Positions 48,001 to 60,900 of a DNA stretch of 64,000 nt are shown piece by piece; the stretch's first letter is position 1; every line of letters starts with the position of its first letter. The translations under genes and the position numbers were made by a program. Location: assembly GCF_003286085.1 (NCBI RefSeq), contig NW_020825298.1:6262001-6326000 (forward strand). Direction: 5' to 3'. This DNA is from Drosophila persimilis. Taxonomy: Eukaryota > Arthropoda > Insecta > Diptera > Drosophilidae. A model generated the notes under the pieces. The model was given only the letters and a program-made list of their open reading frames with translations, was not told where the DNA came from and ran no database searches.

Positions 48001-50395
48001 AATAATGTTTAATAATCTTAAATGTTTGTCAATTTTCACAAGAATATTCTCCATACTTCCCTAAGGATTTGGGAGCTTCAGATATATCCAATTGCTTTCC
48101 CAATTTCCCATCAAAGGAGGAGTATATCTAAATATCCTTAACTCAGTTCGAATAGCCTTCCTTAGTTAGTTAACTCCCTGTTAAGCTTATCTTTCAAGGG
48201 CCATAAACCTGAGACTACTTTAACCCTTCGACAAAATGTTGCCTGCCTCGAACCACTGTCCATTTGCCCGGTTTAAAACCCGACTCCTTGGGCACTGTGT
48301 ACTTAAAGTTTTCTTCACTCCATACCCTCACACACACACAAACACACACACACACACACGTTCTCGCACACACACATGCAAACACAATACAAGAACGGAC
48401 CAACAATGAAAGCTGACAGCCCCAAATGTCATTCTATCTTGGCGGTCATTAGAACGGAGTTCAGGAGGTGCCCCCCTTGCCGACGAAGGGGGGTTGGGGG
48501 CTTGGGTTGGGGTCTTGGATGTTGTTGGCTCTTGGCAAGCAGTTCGCTCTTCGTCTCCTGGCCAAGATTATCTCCTTTACTTTTGGTGGCAAGAACTTTT
48601 TGTGCCCCTCCCCCTCCCTACTCCTACTCCTCTTCGTGTTGTCTGCTGTCGTCTTCTGTTTTGCTCCTCCGCTTCTCTGCTCTGTTCTGTTCTATTCGAT
48701 TCGGTTTTTTGGCTCGGTTCTGCATGAAGTATTTTACTCTTTTTCCATATACTCTCTCGAGCACACACACACACTTATTAACTTTGGCTATTGTTTTTCG
48801 TTGTCCTCGTTGTTGCACACAGACCCTTCTATGTGTGTGTATGTATCCGTGTTTGTGTGTGCGTGCTATTGATGCGGCTAGTTTGATGTATTACCCCCCC
48901 AAAAAACGAAATGTCTGTATCGCTTATGCGGGGCCCAACTCTGGAATAGAAATGGGCATTTTGGCATTTCGATTTAGTGGCCCTCGCACACACACACACA
49001 CACACATACCCCCACACACACACACACAAATAGAGAGCGAGGCAGCATAGAGAGACAAACGATGATTACGCCATCGGATGCTCTCATTCTAGCACACACA
49101 CACATGCCATAGAGAGACACACACAGCTTTCTTCCCTTTCCCTTTTTTTTTTGGGTGTGTGTGTGTGTGTGTGTCCGTGTCTGTTCATGGGTCCTGTCGC
49201 GCCGTCTCGCTCATGCGGGCCTTTTTATGGGCATTTTGTATAATACATCATCGACAAACATGTTTGCAAAGTGTGTACGAATATTATATGGGAATATAAC
49301 TGCTTGTTGGTGTTGCTGTTGCCTCTGCTGTTGCTCTTCTCCATTCTATTGCCGTTGTTATACCCTTTACAGAGGAAGGTATCGTTTGAAAGGGAGCCAA
49401 GAAAGTACCTTAGTACTTGGGCTTGGCAATGCCGAAGTCTGTCGCATAGTCATTGAGTTTTTCAGATTGAATTCCTATTCTGCATCGTCCTATAGTCCTA
49501 TAGTTTCAAAGAACGAATGAACTTTGAAGCTTAGGAATGGGATCTGCCATGGCATAGCTATATATTACCATATCTACCCACATATATCGTCAAAGCAACA
49601 ATTGCTCATAAGACCAGGCTTAAGCGAACCACTTTTCTGCTTCTATTCTTTATAAATAATGCTTTAAAATTCGATAAAAGCCCTCCTATAGGTATTTTTC
49701 ATATATTATCTACCAAATACCATATAAATACTCTCATTCGTTGCCTGCCTCCTGGCTCATACAAGAGCTAGAGTGGCCTTTGCGAGCCTATGTATGGCCC
49801 TTACTCATCACAGTCCTTGGGTACTCTTTGAAAGTGTATCAAATGCTGCGACCACCGAAACGAGACAAGTCCTTCATCCTCTTTCTGTTGTTGCTTTTTG
49901 CGCACGCTTTCGTTCTCGTGTTTGCCCCAGATGGTGGAGAGAGTTGGAGTGTTCCACAGAGAGAGAGAGAGAGGTAGAGAAGGGTCAGCAGGGGGGCAGG
50001 GGGGCAGGGGAGAGGGGCGCACTGTGGGCAAGAACAATTGCAAGGACATGTGCGATGGATGCTGACGTTGACGCCAATGGTGTCGGTAATGGAATGGCAA
50101 TGGGGCAATGGGCAATGGGCGATGGGCGATGCTTAGGCCGCTGCCTGATGGGGTTGGAGAGAAGATGGATGTTCGAGTTTTTGGGCGAGGTTTTTGATGG
50201 TGGAGGGGGGTGGACTGGGCGCAGCGGGGAAACCCCCGAAATGTATTCGCTTTGAATTATTCCAAAATATACAGCAGCATCATCCCAGCGCAGTGGGCAG
50301 CGACGCTGGCAGAGGCAGCAAAAAAGTTTGTCGGGTGGGTTTATGGTCGTGGCCGTGTGTGTCCTGTCCGCATACATATGTGCCTGCCTCTCTCT

Positions 50396-50441
<46 letters not shown>

Positions 50442-51932
50442 CCGTATCCGTCCGTATATGGCATTCGTTTCGGTTAGTTTGGCGTACAGTTTTGTGAATT
50501 TGAATTAAATGTACATAGTTTTAGATTGCGTAATTCATTAGTACAGGCTGCAGCCTGATGCCAATAGTCACCCCAGCCCCACACACACTCTCACACACAC
50601 ACACATATACCCTCTCTGCCCCCCCCCTGGGGCAGTGTCAGCACACACGCACAGGGCCAATGATGAACGATGTGGTCGTATGTGGTTAACGTTGCCGGGG
50701 ATTAGGAATCGTGTCTGGCCAAAGGGATGGGAACTTTTTGCCGCTTCGAAGGCGAGCGAGAGAGAGAAGGGTTTTCGGGGGATTTTCTTGGCTGATACTC
50801 GTAGGTGTGGAGAGTGGGTGGGGGCTGGCAGGAAGCTCCTTTCAGTAGCCGGCGTTTCAGCATTTCTTTGGCGCAAGGCTTGATATGATCTCAGGATTTC
50901 CATGGAGCTGAGGGGGAGCTAATCTTTATATGGAATGGTGGAAGCATCGCCAGGGGTTTACACTACAAGAAAACTGGCTGAAATCCATTCCTATACGGAT
51001 AGTTCTCTATGATATCTCTAAACTATTAAAATCAATTGATTTTTCAGTGCATAAATAGTTTCCGAGTTTCCTTTTGCGGTCGAGTCCAGCTGCTCTGCAA
51101 ACAGAAAAGGGGAACAGCTCAAGAGTTGAGATGAATTGCTTCAGTCAGGAGGAGTTCCTCCGTTCCGCTTCGCTCTAGCATCCTTCTGTCGACAGTCCCT
51201 TCCTGCTATCCATCCAACCATCCATCCATTCAACCATTCAACCATCCATCTATCTATCCATCTCTCCATCCATCCTTCCATCGAACACTTGCGCCGCACT
51301 ATTTACGGTACAATTTATTACTTTATGAGCAGCGAACTACTCTCCCATCCCCCCCTCCCACCCAGCCCCTCCTCCACTCGTCCCAGTAGTACAGTGGGCC
51401 TTGCTTTGTTTACGGACCAACGATTGTATTTAACTTCATTGCGGATGGGGGTTGGGGGGTTGGGGCTTGGTCGGGGGGTGATGAGAGGACGGTTGGGCTG
51501 ATGGGTCGGGCGTTGGGTGTGAATGAAATGCGATGGTAATGAATGTATGAATTTAGAACGCAACTGAAAACTGGCGAGACAGTCGGGCGAGATAGTTTTT
51601 GCCATGTCCCCCCCCCCACTGTATCCCCTCTACCCGCCCAGTCCTGCCCCTCGACCATCAGCAGCAGGCGATGCGGTGGCCGGATTGGGGAACGGGACCT
51701 CCGGACCTGGACAGGAAATGAGTAGAGGAAGTTTTAGTTTCATATTCGCACGGTTCGGCTGGGGTTCATGGGGGGTGGGTGGGGGGTTTTGAAAGGGGTT
51801 GTGGGTTGTGGATGATGGACGAAGGCCTGGGCATGGGCGCTGGCGCTGCGGTTAAGAGGGGGGGTGGGGGGCTGCCACTACTTTATCTCTCTATCCCTCT
51901 CTGACACGCCTGGTTTGCTCCTCTTCTGTGCC

Positions 51933-51963
<31 letters not shown>

Positions 51964-54900
51964 CTATGTCTGTGTTAGAAAGTTTGAATTGTATTGAAAT
52001 TGTATTTTGTTAAAATTCATGTTTGTTATTGCTGTTTTTAGTCGTTCGTTCGCCTGTTGTTGTTGTTGTTGTTGTTTAGTTGTCGTTGGCCAACCATTTT
52101 GTCGGCCTCTCTGGCCCTCTCTTTCTAGCCCCCATATCTCTTTCTTTCCCTCTCTAAATGTGTCTGTGTTGGATTGTGGCACTGGGCGTATGAGTAATTT
52201 CATTTCTCTCTCTCTCTATCTGTCTCTCTCTTTCGTTTTTGCGTGTAATTTCTCGAACAAAAAACACACAGAAACTAACAAAAACTCTTTGTGTTTTTGG
52301 GTTCTGAATTTTCATAGATAGAATATGTTGGAAATTTAGTTGGAGTTTAGCGAGAACGATTGAAGCCGCTTGACGAAGAGTTTAAATCAAATAAATCCCT
52401 CCATGGCAGTGCTGAAATATGTATGCGAATATTTGCTTTCCAGGGGATACAGGGGGCCTGGGGGGAGGGGAGGGATCTTTGATGAATTCAATATCCAACT
52501 GGGTTCAAATGAAAGCCATAAATGAACGGGCAACCCAATCGATTCGGTATTCGCTTCGGTCGCCTGGCAGAGCCGAAAAATTTCGTTTTTTCTTTCTCGC
52601 TCACTCTCTATAGGATTTTCTGGGCTTTGAGTGATTCGGAATGATCCGAATCGGACTGAAGAAAGGATTCGTTATGATCGAAAGCATTAGAGAGGCATGA
52701 GTACAGCTGTGATTATGTAAATACTGTGGATTAATGCAGGGTTGTAGTTTAAAGGCGGTTTGTCCTGTATTGCTGGGCATAGGCAAGCTGTTTAGCCCTA
52801 CCTAGATCTCCTAAGTCTCATATTTTTCTTATCTACCATTTCTGGTATCTTTAAGCGATGCCGATGCAGAGATATCTGTAGAAAAGGAAGTCAAATGTTT
52901 CCTCTTGGCCCCAAATTGGGTCAGTGCTGGACATTGAAAGACTGTGTGTGTGTGTGTGTGTGTTTGTGTGTTTGTGTGGGGAAGGCAAGGCATGGCAAAT
53001 ACATCATCGACACGTTCGACGGCATAACGAACTCCCTCCCCCTTATAGCCCCAAACTCCCGGGGAAAGGGGGGGGAGGATTTCGATCGCACAAATTGCTC
53101 ATTGCTGAGGAAATATTTGCAATAAATTTAGTTTATGGCGTCGGCTGTTGGCGCTCGAATGGCCGCCTGACTGACACCCTGACTGCCCCCCAGCTGGCAC
53201 CCTGACCTGCTCTCCAGTGTACCCCTCCACCCCCCCACACACACCCTCACACACACACACAAACGCACATTTAACCTCGTTGTAGGTGGGCGGCTGTCAA
53301 TGCCTAAATTATATGCGAATATGCTCATGTGTTGGTGGATACTTGGAAATATTAAAATGCAGACCTTTACCCCCAACCCCTGCAGCTCCGAATTGTGGCC
53401 TGCTCAATGGAGGGCTGGCTGGCTGACTGGCTGGCTGGTGGTTTATTGATGTAATATCCTTCAATTATTATGGATATTTGGCGCATTCCCGCGCATCCGA
53501 AATTGTGATATATCATGGGGTAAAAGAGTTATGCGCTCTCTCTCGCTCGCTCTCTACCCCTATTCGGGGGTTAGGCTATGAACACGTGGCAGTGGGTGGA
53601 GGGGATGCCATATGCGAGCACCCTTAATTAACTGACCTCAAGCGGCATGTCAACCTAGGCAGCGGCAGAGGCAGCGCCAGTGGCCCCACCCATTGGGATG
53701 CGAAGGACTCGACTCGAAAGATCTGAAGGAAATGAAATGCAAACAAATGCTCTGTCTTTCTGCGGATGTGTGTGTGCGTGGGTGTGCGTGGGTGGGTCGA
53801 AAGGATAGCGTCTCCGCTGAGTGGAAACCTCCCTTTAGTCGAGCAGGAGGTGGCACGGGGCACGGGCCAGCAACTACTTTCGCATGTGCGGCAATAATTC
53901 ATCCATTAAAAGGGATATCAATGCGTCAGAGACAGGGGCCGGGAGGCGGAGAGAGCGACAGAGAGCAGACCTCTCGACAAAAGGAAACTTGAAGATGCTG
54001 GATAGAGAGACGGACGGCGATGGATGCGCAAGGGGCGGGGGGCGAGGGGTCAAATGGAAAAAGGCCGAGTGCCAGGCGAAGGTCCTTCGTCTTCCGTTTG
54101 TAAAACCGCACGCACACACACACGCACACATGGAAACCCCTAACCCAAAAACCCCCTGCCCCGCCCCCCCCCTATCACCTCCTTTTCCAGGCTATCAATA
54201 GAAGAACGAAACCCGAAGTCGCCCCGGCGCTGGTGATAAGCGAAAAATGCCGACAGATTGCAGTGGAAACCGAAACCCGAAGCCGGCCACGAAGGCACCA
54301 GCGAAGAAGGCGAAGCACTTCAAATGGACTCGGCTGCACTGAGAGAAACACCAAGAAGATTTAGCAACAAGTTTAGCCGGGTTTCGGAGGCTTTTTCGGA
54401 GGGTATTTTTTATCAGCGAAAAATCTGAAAAATATGTTATAATTTTGAATATTCTAAACAAAGAACAATCCTAACTCCATGGAAACAATAGCTGAAGTTG
54501 TGTAGGAGTAGAGCAAGCTATTCGTTGTTGCCGATGAGGGCAGGGATGATGGATTGATGCTGGTCTTATAAAAAGATCTTCTTTATTCCAACTCCTGCTA
54601 ATTTTCCAACTCCTTCTACTCTTCCCTCATTCCAAGACTAAATATATTCCTTTTCTTTCTCTCAGTGTATTAGTCGTCACACACACATGGACATGGCCCA
54701 GCATCCATATGGATTTATGTAAATTCTATGCCCAAAAATGACCTTTTTCGTGAGGTAAGGTTTGGTTTACTTCTGGGGGGGAGGGGCGGTGGCAGCAGGA
54801 AGGGTGGAAGGGTGGTGGCAGGGAGAGAGTTGTGTCTTTGACTTTTGTAATATTTTCGTTAGAAATAAATTCGCATTTGAAACGGATTCGGATTCGGTAA

Positions 54901-57900
54901 ACGAAATCCTTAAGCATACAGGCACACAATCACACAAGTCTGTGTGTGTGTGTGTGTGTGTAAGTGTGTGTAAGTGTTGCTGTGTGAGTGCGTCTCTATA
55001 GATGGATGCTTTGTTGCTATATACGACCACTTGAATTTAAAATACAACGTGGCAAAAAGGGCCGCCCAGAACCAGAGCCAGACCCAAAAGTCCAGACCCC
55101 AAAAACCGAACCGAAATCTCCCCCCCACCCCCACCCCCTCGTCTCTATAGACGAGAACAAACCCAATTCCATCCCCAGCCAACGCCAAATAGTTTCGAGC
55201 AAAACTTTTGCATTTGTCCCTGCTCCTCCCCCAACCCCCGCCACCCCCAACCACCCCTCCCTTGCTTGTGTGTGTGTGTGTGTGCGTGTGGGCTTAAGCT
55301 CAAGTAGAACAACAACTACATAGAATTTTGTTTAAATTTAATGTATTTTCTATGGCAAACACTTGTCCAGTCCCCCCCCTCAGTCCGGGGCACTCCTTGC
55401 AAGAGGGAGATACATGGATTTAGAGAGAGAGAGAGGGAGATACATTCATACATACATAATAATAATGTTTTTTTCCATTTTCTATTCCCGAAAAACTGTG
55501 TGCAAAACAATTTCATTTGAAGTTTAAGCAGAAAATTAGAATTTTCAAGTGTTGCAAGTGGGGGGGTGGGGGGAGGATACCCCCTCCAGGACCTTGCCTG
55601 TCCGTTGTCCTTTGGGTTTTTGGGGATCTTCTCGTGTGTGTGTGTGTGGGTCTGTGCGCACAATGACATAATCCCTCATCTACATAAACATTAGAGCGGG
55701 AATTTAACTCAAAAGTTTTTAGTTTCGGTTTCGTTTTCGGTCCATCCCCCGATTCCTTTCTCCCCCTTGTGGGGTGTGTGGCCAAAATGTCTCCGGTTCT
55801 GGCACTTTGTTACTGTACGCCCAATAGCCCCCTCCCCCCCAATATGTACCATATATGCATATAGGCTGTGGCGTGCAGCAGATGGAGTTTTAGAAATTAA
55901 TTTGATAACAATTTTTGTTTTGTTTAGTTTTTTGGGCGTGCCATGGGGGCCGGCCAAAGGATTCCACAGCAAATATATAAATCTGAAAATTATCTACCAT
56001 AAATTTTTGCATTGCAGAAAAAAAAGAGTAGGCAAAACTCTCGGTTTGAAGCCACTAGCCGCTCAAGAAGCTCCTCTTTAGATGACATAACCATGTCTTG
56101 GGCTGAACAGAGCAAAAGATACAGATACATGCGACGGACGCACGCACTGCAAATGTATTTCCAATCATTTTACTCATTATCCCCGGACGGAAAAGTTTTG
56201 TGTCCGTGTTCGTATATCTACTTGAACATTTTCATGTCCTTCGCTCATTTGCAGCAGCTGTATGGAGGAGCCTGCGAGTGGGGAGTGGGGAGTCTCCCCC
56301 CCACACACACACACATAAGAGGGTGGGGAGGGTGGACAGGGGGGGCTACGGTTTGTAAGCGTGTTGGCGTTAATGGTTCTTGATGAAATGAAATAATGGG
56401 TGCGTTTATTCACGTAATGTATTTGTATTTGTTACAGCAACAACAGGCACTCGCATACGCATACATATTTACAATAATAACACAGCTCGTAAAATGAATA
56501 ACTGTATGGAATGATTGAATGCCGGATGGAATGAAAGCGGCGCCCAGGCGACGGTGTCCGACAAAGGCAGAACCGAAGGCAAAGGCAAAACGCTTTTCGT
56601 TAGTTTTCATTATTTTTCCGCATTTAAGCGTATTTATTCCGTTGTTAATCGAATTTATTAAATGCAAACACGCCAACAAATAGAGAGCCAGGACGACTAC
56701 ACACGCACCTTGGTCCTTTGCTTCCTTTGCTTCCTTCAACCCCCCCCACCCCTCGGCATGGGTGCGTTTTGTTTGGCTTGAGAAATAATGTTTCTCGCAG
56801 GGCCAAAGGCAGAGCCAAAGGATCCCGAAGGACTAACAGCTTTTTGGGCGCGTACGTCATTAAATGTCTCTATTGCCAAGGACTTAAATCATCTGCGAAC
56901 TGCCAGGAGGGTGGAAGAGATTTGTAACCCCCTTTGTGGGCAGGGCAGGGCAAATTTTAATTGGGATAGGGTTGAAGCACATACACGTCTTTGGCCGGGC
57001 CTTTTCCCTGCCCAAGTAAATCAATTTATTTTGCCCTCTATCAATGCAAGTCACGACAAATGCAGTCAAAAGATTAAATCAGTTTGCCCAAATAAATAAT
57101 ATTTTTCGAATAAATCAACAGAGAAAGAAATGCGGCGGCGGCGAAATGCATTTCTGGCCACATATGGGTGCACCACCATCCCCTCTCTCCTCTCCTCGTC
57201 GTACTCGTGTGTGTCTGGACCAGATGGCAAGAAACTTTGCGCATTAGCCCCAACGCCAAATGCCCAGCGACAGCGCCAGTCGGTCCAGCCAAGACGGGTC
57301 TCCGGCCCTGCCCTGCCCCGTCGCCGGCTTCCGCTGTCCCTCAAACTTTTGCATTTGCTTTTGGCCAAGAAGCTAGCAACTGGCCTCATATGTCAGTGAT
57401 TTCTTTCCACCATTCCCCTCTTTTTTTGCTCTCCTTTCGCCCACGCCTCGCGGCGCCAACTGCAGCCGCGCGTTTCGCACCTAAGGACGCTGCAAGTCCT
57501 GCCAGAAATGCCGTCTGCCGACTTCCCTTTGACTATCAGTCAGTATGCGCTTGGCAAGCAGCTAACAGCAGCGGACAGGACAAGCCTCATATCAGGCCAC
57601 ACAAAGCATCGGGTTTAGTTCTTATCCTTTCTTCTTACCGATTTGAAGTGCGCTGTCCGCCTGCCCACCCCTTTGCTGTTATTATTTTGGCTGCCATTTA
57701 TTTGCTGTCAATGTTTGGGCCGCCTCCAATCCACTCCCACCTGAAGGCGACGCCACGCCGCCAGCCTGGGGCCACGTTAGCTGTCCCCCTGTCCCCCTGT
57801 CCGGCTGTCCCTTGTCCTTTGTCCGTTCTTTCTCTCTCTCTTGCTCCTACTCTTTTTTGTCTTCTTTGCTATCATTTTCATTTTAAAATGTCCTGAGCGA

Positions 57901-60900
57901 AGACGCCCCCTAGGAAGGGTCCAGCCCCCCGTTCGCCTCTCCTACATTTCTCTCCTTGTTATTCTAGTCCTTTTTCTATGCCAAAAGACGTTTTCGGTCC
58001 AAGTTCTGGGCCTGGTCCGGGGCCACTTTATAAATGTTTCTGCAATGGATTTTTGCAAAGTAAACTTTTTCCGTCTTTTGTAGTTTTTGCCCCTCCAACC
58101 CCCCAACCCAACCCCCAACCCGCGTCTCCTCCTGTCGTTCCATCTGATTGTGAGAGTGTGTGACATTTGTGGGGGCGGAGGGCGGAGGTGGGGGCGGCAT
58201 GCGAGAAGTAAATATATTAAAATGCAAACCCAACTCATATTACGGGATGTGGGACTCCGGAGGGGGGTGGACTCTCGAGTCCTTGCGCACACATGTGCGC
58301 AATTTCCAAGTCCGTTTTCGGCCATTGCCAAATGCCTGGCCTGGCCCGGCCCGGCCTGCCGCCTTCCAAATAAATCGAATGCACAAAAAAGCAATAAAAC
58401 GAAATAAAATCTAAATATGTATGTCCATGTTCCATGGCCATGTGTGTGTGTGTGTGTGTGTGTGTCGCCCCTTTTTTTGCCCTGTGTGTGTGGGTGGACA
58501 TACCGAAGGAGAGTCGAGAAAAAAAAACTTATCATTTTTATCATTGCGCAAAAGTTTATCCTTTCTGCTCGGGCCCCGTTAATATTTTCGATTCGGATTT
58601 CCAAATGGCCAAGAGTCCAGCCGGTTGGCCGTTACCGCTGCTCGGAATTTCAAATGACTTTGGGCCAGAGACAGAGGCAGCGATAGAGGTAGAGGCAGAG
58701 TCGTGCCTGACCGAAGCGAAGCTTATTGAATGTTTATGCTTTATTAAATTTGATTTCTCCGAACCCAGGACTCTCCTCTCTCCGAGCAGCTGTCTGACTA
58801 AACTGACCAAGTGCCGGCCAACATTTGTTGCAATGATCTATGTGCGCTGAATATTAAACGAGAGACCAGGCTTCCCGGCCAGAGTCCGAGGCTATTATCT
58901 TTTTAATGCTCGATAAATGCGACATTTGCGAGGCTGGACAAAGTGCCTGTCATGTGCTTAAGCAACACAAACAACAGCTCTGCGGATCCATATTTGTAAC
59001 GCCCTACCATCGAATGGTAATCATAATCACAATAACAGTAACAGCCGATAGCCCATAGCCCTGGCCCTGGCCCTGCCCATAGTTCTGTCAATAGCAATAC
59101 TATTGCTATTCCGGTAATAGCAATAATCATTTTTTGTTGTCCGTTATGTAGAACATTCGCACATACGTGAATGGTCGGTTGTGTACACTTATCCCCCACA
59201 TCGGAATAGGTTTATAATCACACACCCTGTTCGAATGTCCCGGCCTAATGCGACACGTGCTTCGCGCATATTTCTTCAAGGGGATATCGATATAGGACGA
59301 GGAATAGGGTAGGCCTTGGACCAGTGACAGTTGGTTATGGGCCTAATGATTGCCTCCTCCCTTAGGCCCGAGTGCCTGCTAAATTGGGTGTATATCGTTA
59401 TGGCCGTGTTATCGATAAATGGCCCCATCCGATTGCTCATTTGTGTGTTTCACTGCACTACTTATGCTACGACTTAGGTGGATAATAATTATATAAAACT
59501 TGTATACATGAATAAGGAATGCAAAAGGTTTCGATTATAACATATTCCACAATAAACCGATAACTATCGATAGCTCTTTGTCTTAGAATTTACATGGATT
59601 TTGTTTACAATTTGGATTATAGGGATTTTGCTTATATTTTCATAATAATTTGTTTGCTGCCAATTGTTTTTTCGTATTTTTGCGTTTATCGGTTTATCGA
59701 TTATTCTATAGTAAGTTACAAGTGATCTAAAGTCTATAAATATGCAAATTATACACGAAATTTGGTATATAGCTCGCATTGTTCAATCGATAAATAAAAG
59801 GTCGATTAATCGATAACAAATTGTATTTTTGGTGTGTAAATGCCATATGCCTGGTTTATGCCAATTATTTGTATGTATTTATCATCTTTTTGTTTATGCC
59901 AATTGGTTTCTTTACAAAATTTCGTTCGATTAGCGGCTTATCGGTTTATCGATACACTGATAGTTAGTTACTATGCAACAAATGTCTAGCAAAATGCAAA
60001 TCATATGCGAATGTCGCTCCGATCGATCGGTAAATCATACACAAGAGGCAAGTATTTTAGAATATTCGATCGAATAAAGTGTAAACGAATGGCAAGCTCA
60101 TAATCGTAATCGTTATCGTAATCGTAATCGTTCAAGTACAGTACTCACCGAAATCACTGCCCATTCCAGAGGGCCCAGGCAGCAGCCCGGGTATGCCCTG
60201 GAGGCCGAGGAATGCATTGGGGAACGAGTGCGAGCGCTGATTGCCGTCGATGCCGTCGAGGGTGCCATCGTGCTGGCCATCGCCCCGGTCCGAGGGCTCC
60301 GTGTCGCTGCTGTTCGAGTCCTCGCCGGCACTTTGTCCGAGATCGTGTTTCTGCGCGACACCAGATATCGGACGGCGTGAGGGGCCCGTACTGAATAGAG
60401 ACGTGAGGGACTCGACACCTACCTGATTCGCCGCCTGCTGGCCGTTGCTGTTCTCCAGGGCCTGTCCCAGCAGGGACTCGCGCAGCTCCAGGTTGCGCTC
60501 CCGGTCCTTGGAGGTGTCGCGTCCGCTGCGGTTGCGCGTCAGCGGGTGCTGTCCGGCCACGGGAAACTCACGGTCGAGCAGCAGCCGCTCGGGGCTGATG
60601 CCGTGCTGGGCCCGGAAGAGATCGGCGCTCTTGATGCGCTTCTGCGGCGGCGGCGTGAGGTGGCTCTTGCGGCTCCCCTCCAGATCGCTCATGTCCCAGT
60701 GGTTGCTGCTGGCCTGAAACGATAATCGTGTGGGTTAGTGGGCGTCTGGTGCCGGTCCAACAGGTCTGGTGCAAGCGTTACTTTGCTGGGATGGGGTTCG
60801 GGTTTGGGTGTTCTTACGGGCGACGCTGCCGATGCCTTCAGCTCCTGGATGGCGGGCGTGCCACTGCCGCTTCCTCCACTCTGGCCCTGGCCCTGGCCCT

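Larger units (their letters stand above)
40217..60148. other. Large abrupt intron (about 20 kb)
   Basis: Non-coding DNA between the fourth coding exon and the alternative terminal exon. It has many CA/TG and CT/GA microsatellites (for example 46505-46538, 47427-47445, 48332-48360, 50400-50440, 51937-51962, 52941-52962, 58441-58464), GGACA repeats at 42265-42306 and GGGG-rich patches. ORFs here are short and repeat-driven. GA/CT runs could bind GAGA factor, and such an intron in a developmental regulator probably carries enhancers, but no individual one can be named. No RNA gene is recognised. Confidence 0.6.

Noticed and set aside
59088..59125. Short near-palindrome built from AATAGCAAT and ATTGCTATT, considered as a microRNA hairpin
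   Set aside because: The arms are only about 10 bp and there is no longer stem around them; more likely a simple inverted repeat.
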